DNA from: Nocardia ignorata NBRC 108230
GTDB taxonomy: Bacteria; Actinomycetota; Actinomycetes; Mycobacteriales; Mycobacteriaceae
Assembly (NCBI RefSeq): GCF_001612905.1
Contig: NZ_BDBI01000028.1
Span: 147,407-211,406 of the forward strand
Length of the DNA stretch: 64,000 bases
Direction of reading: 5' to 3'
The notes beneath the pieces were generated by a model that was not told where the DNA came from, searched no databases, and worked only from the letters and a program-made list of their open reading frames with translations. Shown piece after piece: positions 34,299-42,902 of this stretch (the first letter of the stretch is position 1; each line of letters starts with the position of its first letter). A program made the translations under genes and the position numbers.

Positions 34299-36359
34299 AT
34301 GCGACTCAGCGATGGGCAGGGATGGGATCGGTTCGCCCGGATGGTGACCGGGCGGCGATCGTGGGCGTTGCTACTCGCGGTGTTCGTGGCCGCGGTGGCT
34401 GTTGTCGCGTCGGCCGGCAGCAACCAGAGCGCCGGGCAGGCGCCGGTGTCGCTGCCGTCCTCGGCGGAATCCGCTCGGGCCGCCGCTGCCGCCGACGACT
34501 TCCCAGGCGCGGACGAAGCCGCCGCGATCTTGGTGGCGACCCGCACCGATGACGGCGTGCTCACCCCGACCGACCTGGCCGCACTCGATGCCGCGCTCAT
34601 CCGGGCCGAGGTCTCCGCGTCGGGCGGTCCACGCGTCGTCCCGGCTCCCGACGGCCGCGCCGCCATCGCCCAGATCCCGGTGCCTGCGGACCTGAACGGG
34701 TTCGCGCTGACCGATCGCATCGACGAGCTTCGCACCACCCTCACCACGGACCTGCCCGAACCGCTGCGCGTGCAAGTGACCGGCGGTCCCGCCTTCGGCG
34801 CCGACATCGCCGACTCCTTCTCCGGTGCCAACACCCTGCTGCTGATCGTCACAGCGCTGGTGGTGATGGTGCTGCTGATCCTCACCTACCGCTCACCGGT
34901 GCTCTGGCTCGTCCCGTTGACGGTCGTCGGCCTGGCCGACCGCGTCGCCACCAGCGTCGGCACCGCACTGGCCCAGCTCACCGGTCTCACCTTCGACGGC
35001 TCGACCTCCGGTATCACCAGCGTTCTCGTCTTCGGCGCGGGCACGAACTACGCACTGCTGCTCGTCTCCCGGTACCGCGACGAACTGCATCGCCACGACG
35101 ACCATCGCGACGCTTTGCGCGCCGCTGTACGCCATGCCGCGCCCGCCATCCTGGCCAGCAATGTCACCGTTGTGCTCGCGCTGCTGACCCTGCTGCTGGC
35201 CGCGCTGCCGAACACGCGCAGCCTCGGCGCGTTCGCCGCGGCCGGACTCGTCGTCGCGTTGATCTTCGTCCTGTTCGCACTGCCCCCGGCATTGGCCCTG
35301 TGTGGGCGAAAGATCTTCTGGCCGTTCGTGCCGCACGCCGACGGTCGCGATCCGGCCGAGCACGGCATCTGGGCGAACGTCGCGCAGCGCGTGGTGCGCC
35401 GCCCGGCCCTCGTCGCCGGTGTCGCGTCGGCCGTCCTCGTGGTCTTCGCCGCCGGTCTCGCGACCACCGACATCGGCCTGTCACGCACCGAGCAGTTCCG
35501 GGTCGAAGCCGAATCCGTCGACGGACTACAGACCTTGGCCGAACACTTCCCCTCCGGCTCCGCCGACCCCGCCGTCGTGATCGCCCGCACGGCGGCCGCA
35601 CCGTCGGTGCAGGCCGAACTCGACACCGTGCCAGGGATTTCCCGGGCGACCCGCACCGGAACCTCCGACACCGGAATGACGCGCTGGTCGGTCGTCCTCG
35701 ACGCGCCGCCCGGCTCGGCCGACGCGTTCACCACCGTCGAGGCCATGCGGTCGGCACTCGGCGCGGTCCCCGACGGTGCAGCGCTCGTCGGTGGCTCCGA
35801 TGCCGAGGCCCTGGATATCCGCGACGCCGCGCGCCGGGACCAGGGACTGGTCATCCCGCTCATCCTGGTCGTCGTTCTGCTGGTGTTGCTTGCCCTGTTG
35901 CGAGCGGTCCCGGCGGCGGTGCTGCTCGTCGGCGTCACTGTCCTGAGCGCGCTCGCCGCCCTCGGCGCGGGCAGCTGGATCAGCGGCACGGTGTTCGGTT
36001 TCCCGGCCTTGGACACCAACGTGCCACTGTTCGGTTTCCTGTTCCTGGTCGCCCTCGGCGTGGACTACACGATCTTCCTGGTGACCAGGGCGCGCGAGGA
36101 AGCAGCGGCCAACGGCACCACCCAGGGCATGGTCCGCGCCGTCGCATCCACCGGCGCGGTGATCACCAGCGCGGGCGCGGTGCTGGCCGCGGTGTTCTGC
36201 GTCTTGGGCGTACTTCCGCTGATCACCCTCACTCAACTCGGCATCGTCGTCGGCATCGGCATCCTCCTCGACACCTTCGTCGTCCGAACACTGGTGGTCC
36301 CAGCCCTGTTCGAACTCCTGGGTGACAAGGTCTGGTGGCCCTCGGTCCCCGAGAAGTAG
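34299..36359 (+). CDS. MMPL-family (RND) membrane transporter
   Basis: This 686-residue protein has two repeats of a long extracytoplasmic loop followed by about five membrane helices, the MMPL/RND layout. Helix TM4-like segments include FGAGTNYALLLVSRYRDEL in the first half and FLVALGVDYTIFLVTRAREE in the second, with the charged residues used in proton coupling. It would export a lipid or drug-like molecule across the membrane. A GTG three bases earlier is possible; the ATG at 34299 lies so near the AT-rich promoter that the leader must be short. It is divergent from MarR. Confidence 0.9.
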   Translation: MRLSDGQGWDRFARMVTGRRSWALLLAVFVAAVAVVASAGSNQSAGQAPVSLPSSAESARAAAAADDFPGADEAAAILVATRTDDGVLTPTDLAALDAALIRAEVSASGGPRVVPAPDGRAAIAQIPVPADLNGFALTDRIDELRTTLTTDLPEPLRVQVTGGPAFGADIADSFSGANTLLLIVTALVVMVLLILTYRSPVLWLVPLTVVGLADRVATSVGTALAQLTGLTFDGSTSGITSVLVFGAGTNYALLLVSRYRDELHRHDDHRDALRAAVRHAAPAILASNVTVVLALLTLLLAALPNTRSLGAFAAAGLVVALIFVLFALPPALALCGRKIFWPFVPHADGRDPAEHGIWANVAQRVVRRPALVAGVASAVLVVFAAGLATTDIGLSRTEQFRVEAESVDGLQTLAEHFPSGSADPAVVIARTAAAPSVQAELDTVPGISRATRTGTSDTGMTRWSVVLDAPPGSADAFTTVEAMRSALGAVPDGAALVGGSDAEALDIRDAARRDQGLVIPLILVVVLLVLLALLRAVPAAVLLVGVTVLSALAALGAGSWISGTVFGFPALDTNVPLFGFLFLVALGVDYTIFLVTRAREEAAANGTTQGMVRAVASTGAVITSAGAVLAAVFCVLGVLPLITLTQLGIVVGIGILLDTFVVRTLVVPALFELLGDKVWWPSVPEK

Positions 36360-36419
36360 GCGAGCGTGCCCGGGAACCAATGCAGGTGATCGCGCCTTCG
36401 AGGCGGCCTCCGCGAGGTG

Positions 36420-36848
36420 TCAGGCGGAAATCAGCAGGGCGATGCCCGCGACGAGCAGTGCGATCGTCTTCACCACCTCCAGTGCGATGTAGACGTAGTG
36501 GCCGAGTGAGCGAGGTGCGTCGAGCCCCGCCAGCACCGCGTCGCTGCGACGGGCCAGTCGCGGACGGACGGCGATCACCTGGGCGGCGAGGGCGATCACC
36601 GCGACCAGGACAGCGGAACCGGCCGCGGCGCCGGGAAGGCCGAGTATCAACGACGCCACAAGAATTCCCGCCCAACAGGTTTCGACGATGTTGAGGGCGC
36701 GGAAGACGATCCTGCCGATGCCGAGCCCGATCGCGAGGGTGACGTTCGGTGCGCGGAACTTGAGCGGGGCCTCGAGGAACGAGATGGCCAGCACCATGCC
36801 GAGCCAGACGAACACGACGGCGATGGCGACTGCCGATGCGGTACTCAT
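36420..36848 (-). CDS. Small integral membrane protein, four helices
   Basis: This 142-residue protein has about four hydrophobic helices (residues 4-24, 45-66, 69-92 and 119-140) and no catalytic motif I recognise. The FLEAPLKFRAPNVTLAIGLGIGR segment between helices 1 and 2 is a recurrent pattern in actinobacterial uncharacterised membrane proteins. It stands alone between the end of the MMPL gene and the divergent dehydrogenase gene. Function unknown. Confidence 0.7.
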   Translation of the reverse strand: MSTASAVAIAVVFVWLGMVLAISFLEAPLKFRAPNVTLAIGLGIGRIVFRALNIVETCWAGILVASLILGLPGAAAGSAVLVAVIALAAQVIAVRPRLARRSDAVLAGLDAPRSLGHYVYIALEVVKTIALLVAGIALLISA

Positions 36849-37094
36849 GTCGTCGATTCTGGCGCACCCCGACCACGGACGGTCGCGCGTTGCCATCTGG
36901 TCGTGGATCGGCATGGCTCCGCAGCACATGACCCGATGACGCGCTGCTCACGACCTCCCGGCACCGGGTCCGTCGGCAACATAGAGTTGTCCCGCGCAAG
37001 TTCAAGCAGGAGGCGCTCCGTTGTGGGCGCAGGGTCGGATCGGCATTGCAGGCCGCGTTGCTCGTCGCAATACGCACGACAGGAGCGAAGGACT

Positions 37095-38522
37095 ATGACC
37101 TCGGACTCGACAACTGGGGCGAACAGTTCACGTGATCAGACGCTGGTGATTCTCGGTGCGAGCGGCGATCTCACGGCGCGGCTGCTGCTGCCGGGGCTCG
37201 GTGCGCTGTTGACCACCGGTGGTGTGGACAAGCTTCAGCTCGTCGGCAGCGCGGTGGAAAGCTGGGACGACGACCGCTGGCGTTCGCAGGTCACCGAGTC
37301 CTTCGCGACGGTGGACGCGCGCGGACCGCAGGTGGAAGCCGTCGTCGCGACCACCCGCTATGTCACAGCGGATGCCACCGACGAGAACGATCTGCGCGCA
37401 TTGCTCGACTCCTGCACAGGACAGCTGATCATCTATTTCGCGCTGCCGCCCGCTGTCACCGAGAAGGTCTGCCGCGTGCTCACCGGAGTGGACCTGCCCG
37501 AGGGCACCCGGCTGGCGATCGAGAAGCCGTTCGGCAGCGACGCCGAGAGCGCCGCCGCGCTCAACGAGTTGGTGACACAGCTCGTTCCGGAAGACCATGT
37601 GCACCGGATCGACCACTTCGTCGCCATGTCGACCGTTCTCAACATCCTGGGCGTGCGGTTCGCCAACCGCATGATCGAACCGCTGCTCAACAACCAGCAC
37701 GTGCACAGCGTGGACGTGGTCTTCGACGAGAGCCTGACGCTGGAAGGTCGGGCCGCCTTCTACGACGGCACCGGTGCGCTGGCGGACATGATCCAGAGCC
37801 ACCTGCTCGAGGTGCTGTCGCTGTTCGCGATGGAGCCCGTGCCGTCGCTGCACGGGGACGCCGTGCGCGACGGGAAGGCCCAGATCCTGCGGGCCACCCG
37901 GATCTGGGACGACGACCCGATCACATACAGCCGCCGCGCCCGATACACCGCAGGTGAGATCGACGGCCGTCAGGTGCCCTCCTTCGTGGATGAGAAGGGC
38001 ATCGACGGCTCCCGCAATACCGAGACCTTCGCCGAACTGGTGCTCGCGGTCGATACCTGGCGCTGGTCGGGTGTGCCGTTCCGGGTGCGCTCGGGCAAAG
38101 CGCTCGGCTCACCGCGCACCGAGGTGACGGTCACCTTCAAGCCGCCGCAACAAATACCGGTCGGCATGACCGGCAGCCCGCAACCCAACCGGCTCCACAT
38201 CGGAATACCCCTCGGCGCCAACACTTTCGGGCTCGACGTGAACATCAGCGGGCCGGGCGACTCGTTCGAGATCGATCCGGTGAGCTTGGCCGGAGAGTTC
38301 GGCGCGGGCATGCTCCCGCCCTACGGCCAAGTACTCAGGGGCGTGATCGAGGGCATCCCACCACTGTCGGTACGTGGCGACATGGCCGTCGAGTGCTGGC
38401 GCATCATCGAGCCGGTCCGCCAGGCCTGGCGCGAGAACCGGGTGCCGATAGGGGAATACGCGGCAGGCAGCACGGGCCCTACCGGCTGGGCTCCGACCGG
38501 GCTCCCCGGCCAGGGGGAATGA
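37095..38522 (+). CDS. Glucose-6-phosphate 1-dehydrogenase family protein, divergent active site
   Basis: This 475-residue protein has the NADP-binding ILGASGDLTARLLLPGL, the IEKPFGSD segment and the active-site start RIDHF of glucose-6-phosphate dehydrogenase. The usual RIDHYLGKE reads RIDHFVAMS here: Asp173 and His174 are kept, but the substrate-binding lysine is Met178. It may therefore use a different substrate or be a paralogue beside a canonical Zwf elsewhere. It lies one base before a sugar MFS transporter gene, suggesting use of an imported sugar. Family is clear; the activity is uncertain. Confidence 0.85.
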   Translation: MTSDSTTGANSSRDQTLVILGASGDLTARLLLPGLGALLTTGGVDKLQLVGSAVESWDDDRWRSQVTESFATVDARGPQVEAVVATTRYVTADATDENDLRALLDSCTGQLIIYFALPPAVTEKVCRVLTGVDLPEGTRLAIEKPFGSDAESAAALNELVTQLVPEDHVHRIDHFVAMSTVLNILGVRFANRMIEPLLNNQHVHSVDVVFDESLTLEGRAAFYDGTGALADMIQSHLLEVLSLFAMEPVPSLHGDAVRDGKAQILRATRIWDDDPITYSRRARYTAGEIDGRQVPSFVDEKGIDGSRNTETFAELVLAVDTWRWSGVPFRVRSGKALGSPRTEVTVTFKPPQQIPVGMTGSPQPNRLHIGIPLGANTFGLDVNISGPGDSFEIDPVSLAGEFGAGMLPPYGQVLRGVIEGIPPLSVRGDMAVECWRIIEPVRQAWRENRVPIGEYAAGSTGPTGWAPTGLPGQGE

Positions 38523-38523
38523 G

Positions 38524-39936
38524 ATGACCAACGGTTCAGAGAGTTCCCAACTCGACGTACCCAACGCGGGATTGCGCATGGTCGCCCGGTGGGGACTGTG
38601 GATCAACCTCGCCACCTTCATGATCGGCTACGCCACCGGCGTCATCTCCGGCGCGTTGCTCTACATCCGCGGCGACCTCGACCTCCACGACGCCCAACAG
38701 GGTCTGGTGACAAGTATTCTGCTGCTCGGCGCGCTGGTCGCGGCGATGTTCACCGGCGGGCTCGCGGACCGATTCGGCCGCAAAATGGTGCTCGGCGGCG
38801 CCGGGCTGCTGTTCGCGGTCGGCTTCATCGTGTCGGCGCTGGCGACCGGATTCCCTCTGCTCGTCCTCGGCCGCCTGGTCATGGGCTTCGGCGTCGGCAT
38901 CGCCTCGGCACTTGTTCCCACCTACCTGGGCGAGATTTCGCCGCCGCAGATCCGTGGGCGAATGCTCACCCTCAATCAGCTGCTGCAGACGGTCGGCATG
39001 CTCGTCGCCTACCTTGTGAACCTCGCCTTCAGCGGTAGCGGCGACTGGCGCGCGATGTTCTGGGTCGGCGCGATTCCGGCGATCTTGCTGGTGCTGATCG
39101 TGAAACGGCTACCGGAAACGCCCACCTGGTTGATCGCGCAGGGGCGTATCGATGAAGCACGAACCACCATCGGCTCGGTCGTCGGTGCCGCGGGTGCCGA
39201 GAAGGTGATCGAGCACTACCGCCACCAAGAAGCCGAACGCCGGCGCCTTCGGGAACAGGACAAGAGTCCCGAGCAGAAGGGGTGGCGGGTGCTGCTGGCG
39301 CCCCGCGTCCGCCCCGCGCTGGTCGTGGCACTCGGACTCGCTGTCCTGCAGCAGTTCGTCGGCATCAACACCGTGCTCTACTACGCGCCGACGATCATGG
39401 AGGAGACCGGTCTCAGCGCCTCGAACTCGATCGTCTATTCGGTCATCATCGGCATCGTGAATCTCGCGATGACATTTGTCTCGCTGCGCTTGATCGACCG
39501 GCTCGGACGCCGACCGCTGTTGCTGATCTCCCTGGTCGGAATGGGGATCTCGGTGGCACTGCTCGGTGTCTCGTTCATCGTCGATCTCGGTTCGGTGATC
39601 CTGCTGGTGTGCATGCTGGTGTTCGTGTCGTCCTTCGCCATCGGGATGGGCCCGGTGTTCTGGGTGATCCTGGCGGAGGTCTTCCCGCCCGACGTGCAGG
39701 CACAGGGCTCGGGCGCGGGCTCAGCGGTGAGCTGGTTGTCGAACTTCATCATGTCGACGGCCTTCCTGCCGCTGACCGGGGCGATCGGATCAGGTCCTGT
39801 CTTCCTGATCTTCGCCGTGATCTGCCTGGTGGCCTTGATATTCGTCTACCGCCGGGTCCCCGAGACCAAGGACCGCGACTTCGCACAGATCGACGAAGAC
39901 CTGCAGGCCCGCGCCGGTAGGCACATCCCGAACTAG
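38524..39936 (+). CDS. MFS sugar transporter, sugar porter family
   Basis: This 470-residue protein has twelve predicted helices and the sugar-porter marks: GGLADRFGRKMVLGG, YLGEISPPQIRGRM, RLPETPTWL, QQFVGINTVLYYAP and the final VPETKDRDF. The family imports hexoses, pentoses or inositols with protons. It begins one base after the stop of the dehydrogenase-family gene, so the two are cotranscribed. The next 720 bases carry no gene, which marks the end of this unit. Confidence 0.92.
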   Translation: MTNGSESSQLDVPNAGLRMVARWGLWINLATFMIGYATGVISGALLYIRGDLDLHDAQQGLVTSILLLGALVAAMFTGGLADRFGRKMVLGGAGLLFAVGFIVSALATGFPLLVLGRLVMGFGVGIASALVPTYLGEISPPQIRGRMLTLNQLLQTVGMLVAYLVNLAFSGSGDWRAMFWVGAIPAILLVLIVKRLPETPTWLIAQGRIDEARTTIGSVVGAAGAEKVIEHYRHQEAERRRLREQDKSPEQKGWRVLLAPRVRPALVVALGLAVLQQFVGINTVLYYAPTIMEETGLSASNSIVYSVIIGIVNLAMTFVSLRLIDRLGRRPLLLISLVGMGISVALLGVSFIVDLGSVILLVCMLVFVSSFAIGMGPVFWVILAEVFPPDVQAQGSGAGSAVSWLSNFIMSTAFLPLTGAIGSGPVFLIFAVICLVALIFVYRRVPETKDRDFAQIDEDLQARAGRHIPN

Positions 39937-40657
39937 CGCATAGGTGGGCGAATAGCGTTCACAGCATCCGAGGAAACCGGGTGAGCTGCTCGTCGGCCGC
40001 GTTGCCCGCCGGTCGGCACCATCACCGCGAACCAATGGCGGCGCGAAAGACCTGCGCCGACAAGGGTTTTGGATCCGGTTAGCTCGGTAGCCGAGTCGGA
40101 GCCCGACATACCGATTGCTACCGGCGGTGCAACCGCTGTGATCTGCGCATTCGGTCGGAAGATCGACGAAGTGACCGAAATGCGCTCTGTCTCAACATGA
40201 ATCACCGTAAAGTAGTCCGTAGCGGCCCGTCGTTCGATGGACGCGAGTCGGGTAGCGACTCCACGGCGCAACGCGGGCTGCTCGTTGCGAAATGGCCGGG
40301 CACGGTGAGTGCGGTCGTGCCATGATCCCCGCTGCCGGTGGAATGGTTTGTGCCGCCCGGAAGCCGTAATACTCCGTGCATTCATCGCGTTTTCCGGGCT
40401 GCGAAGATCTGTGAATCGGGAATGGCTTGTCGATGCGAGAATTTGATGACTGTCTGGTCGGATTGCCGAAATTTAGCTTCGTGGCGAGCAAATTCTCTGC
40501 GACTGGTCGCCGCTACGACCGCTATTGACAGTGCACCGGCGGTGATGCAACCTTGATCTACCCAGCAGTTCCGCCTTATTCGACCTTTCTCAAGCTTTCC
40601 AGTCACCGAGTGGAACTCTGCCCGGATACCTGATCGAATATCTTGAAGGGGGCCAGT
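39937..40657. other. 721-base gap before the biosynthetic cluster, no gene supported
   Basis: No frame here has convincing coding character, a family motif or a good start. The right half (about 40380-40640) is visibly lower in GC than the flanks. Possible promoter elements near its end include TTGACA at about 40526 and TTGATC followed after 17 bases by TTATTC near 40552-40580, either of which could drive the cluster. Confidence 0.6.
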
Positions 40658-41707
40658 GTGAGCGCAAACAAATCCGATGTGGAGCGCACGGAATTCGCCG
40701 TGGTGGAGAATGATCTCGACTGTCTGGAATATTCTCTCGTCGAAAGTCCCGGCGACGTATTCGACGACAGCTTCGAGCCACAAGTCTGCGACATGGCCGA
40801 CCTCGACGGTGGTGCGGCGGCGCGAAACCGCTTCATCGACCAGCTCGGGGAGGCGATGGAGGAGGTCGGACTGGCCATCTTGATCAACCATGGCGCCGAG
40901 CCCGTCCTGCCGGCGGCCGCCGACGCGGCACTCCAGATGTTCACGGCCACACCCATCGAAGAAAAGATGCGGTATATCGCGACGGACACCACCTTCGGTG
41001 AGCCGCTGCAAATGGGGTACATCCCCCTCCAGGAAAGTACGCCTTCGCTGCCGAATTCGGTAGAAGCGTGGGAACTCGACAAAGCGGCTTTCCGCATTCC
41101 GGGCGAAGACCCCGACAAGGCGCTCACTTTCTGGCCGGATGAACGTTTCGAAACGGCGCTGCGACCCTACTGGCAGGCGTGTGAGCGGATGGTGCTCCCG
41201 CTCGTGCACGCCATGTTCCGGTATCTGGGCGTCGACCCATCGCTCTACGACGAAGAACTCTCGCCGCCGAACAGTGTGCTGAGGTTCAATCACTACCCGC
41301 CGATCGACGACGCGGCGGTGGCGGCCGGGAACACGGGCCGGGTCATCGCGCACGAGGACTACGGGCTGATCACGCTGTTGCCCGCCACCCCGGTGGAGGG
41401 GTTGCAGCTCTACCACCCCCGGCGCAAGACGTGGAGCAGGGTCCACGCGCCTGCCGGTTCTTTCGTGCTGAACAGTGGCGACTGGCTGAAAATGATCAGC
41501 AATGATCACTTCCACTCCTGCACCCATCGCGTCAGCGTTCCTCGCGATCGTGCCCAGCGGGCGGTGCCTCGCCTGACCATTCCCTACGTCGTACATCCGC
41601 ACGAGACGTCGATCGTGGAAGTGCTGCCCGGGTTCGAGCCGAAGTATCAGCCGATCAGCGGCCGGGATTTCATGACCAGGCTGGCTGCCAGGTATCTGAA
41701 TCGCTGA
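40658..41707 (+). CDS. Isopenicillin-N-synthase-like Fe(II)/2-oxoglutarate oxygenase (paralogue 1)
   Basis: This 349-residue double-stranded beta-helix oxygenase keeps the iron triad His232-x-Asp234 (in AHEDYGLITLL) and His290 (CTHRVSVPRD), plus Arg305 in RLTIPY for the 2-oxoglutarate carboxylate. The N-terminal DIOX_N half contains GLAILINHGAEP. These enzymes hydroxylate, desaturate or cyclise small molecules. The GTG start is set by GAAGGGGG six bases upstream. It is similar along its length to the next gene and to the leftward gene at 55265, so three copies flank the cluster. This does not imply beta-lactam chemistry. Confidence 0.9.
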   Translation: MSANKSDVERTEFAVVENDLDCLEYSLVESPGDVFDDSFEPQVCDMADLDGGAAARNRFIDQLGEAMEEVGLAILINHGAEPVLPAAADAALQMFTATPIEEKMRYIATDTTFGEPLQMGYIPLQESTPSLPNSVEAWELDKAAFRIPGEDPDKALTFWPDERFETALRPYWQACERMVLPLVHAMFRYLGVDPSLYDEELSPPNSVLRFNHYPPIDDAAVAAGNTGRVIAHEDYGLITLLPATPVEGLQLYHPRRKTWSRVHAPAGSFVLNSGDWLKMISNDHFHSCTHRVSVPRDRAQRAVPRLTIPYVVHPHETSIVEVLPGFEPKYQPISGRDFMTRLAARYLNR

Positions 41708-41784
41708 GGTCTTCTATGCGTCGGACCGGCGGCGTGTAAATGTAGTCGTCTGCCGACGGCTCGGATTCATTCAGAGGTGACAAC

Positions 41785-42831
41785 GTGGGTTCCAATGCCA
41801 ATGAAGCGCTCGGCAAATTCGGGGTGGTGGACAAAGACCTCGACTATTCCCTCGAGGAAAGTCCCGACGACATATTCGACGACAGTTTCGAACCGGTGAT
41901 CTGTGATATGGCCGATCTCCAGGGCGACGCGGCGGCACGGAAACGTTTCGTCGATACGCTCGGTCGTGCCATGGAAGATATCGGACTGGCGATCTTGGTG
42001 AACCATGGGATCGATGCCGACTCGCTCCTGGCGACGGATGCGTGCGCACTGGAATTGTTCACGTCGGTTCCCGGCGAACAGAAACTGAAGTTCGCCGCGA
42101 CCGACTACGTGTACGGCGGAGCGTTCCGCCGCGGGTATTTCGCAGTCCAGGAGTGGACGCCGACGCGACCGAACGCGGTGGAAGCATGGGAGTTCTTTCG
42201 CGATTCCTTCCGTATGCCCGGTGAGGACTCACAGAAGGCGCTGTCCTTCTGGCCGGAGGAGAAGTTCGAAACGGGTCTGCGGTCGTATTGGCGGGCGTGT
42301 GAGGACATGACGCTGCCGCTCGTCCGAGCCCTGCTCGAGTATCTGGATATCGATCCATCGATCTACGACGAGGAACTGTCACCGCCGAACGGCGTGCTGA
42401 GGATCAACCACTACCCGGCGTTCGAGAGCCGCAACAGCGATACCGAGAACACGGGTCGCTTCATGACCCACGAAGATTACGGCCTCATCACCCTGCTGCC
42501 CGCCAACCCGATCGAAGGGCTGCAGGTTTTCCACCCGGAGCGCAAAACCTGGAGCAGGGTGTCCGCCCCGTCCGGGTCCATGATCTTGAACAGCGGCGAC
42601 TGGCTCCAAATGGTCAGCAACGACCGCTTCCGTTCGTGTTCGCATCGAGTCTGCGCGCCAAGGGATTCGGCCCACCGGGCGGTGTCGCGGATCTCTGTTC
42701 CCTATCTCGTTCTGCCCCGGGAGGATTCGGTCCTCGAGGTATGGCCCGGCCGCACCCCGAAGTACGGGCCCATCGGTGCCAAGGACTTCATGGCGAAGCT
42801 GGCAGGCAAATACGTGGACTACGACGACTAG
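41785..42831 (+). CDS. Isopenicillin-N-synthase-like Fe(II)/2-oxoglutarate oxygenase (paralogue 2)
   Basis: This 348-residue oxygenase is a tandem copy of the previous gene: same openings (YSLEESPDDIFDDSFEPVI) and the same metal site, His229-x-Asp231, His287 and Arg302. Differences cluster in the substrate-facing half, for example GGAFRRGYFAVQEWTPTRP against GEPLQMGYIPLQESTPSLP, suggesting a changed substrate or position of attack. It starts with GTG after GAGGTGACAAC. It lies 71 bases before the polyketide synthase gene, so it is probably in the same transcript. Confidence 0.9.
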   Translation: MGSNANEALGKFGVVDKDLDYSLEESPDDIFDDSFEPVICDMADLQGDAAARKRFVDTLGRAMEDIGLAILVNHGIDADSLLATDACALELFTSVPGEQKLKFAATDYVYGGAFRRGYFAVQEWTPTRPNAVEAWEFFRDSFRMPGEDSQKALSFWPEEKFETGLRSYWRACEDMTLPLVRALLEYLDIDPSIYDEELSPPNGVLRINHYPAFESRNSDTENTGRFMTHEDYGLITLLPANPIEGLQVFHPERKTWSRVSAPSGSMILNSGDWLQMVSNDRFRSCSHRVCAPRDSAHRAVSRISVPYLVLPREDSVLEVWPGRTPKYGPIGAKDFMAKLAGKYVDYDD

Positions 42832-42902
42832 CCGCGCGTCGAGCAGCTTCCTGCCGATATCCGGTCTGCCACTGTGCCCGAAGACGAGGAATGAATGGTG
42901 CC

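Noticed and set aside
39933..40385. Minus-strand frame of 150 codons in the gap before the cluster
   Set aside because: No ribosome site, no motif and a random-looking translation; treated as non-coding.
40338..40556. Small plus-strand frame of 72 codons
   Set aside because: No start signal and no recognisable fold; cysteine and arginine content looks random.
40658..42831. Beta-lactam biosynthesis from the isopenicillin-N-synthase-like genes
   Set aside because: No ACV synthetase or other beta-lactam gene is present, and this oxygenase superfamily covers many other reactions.
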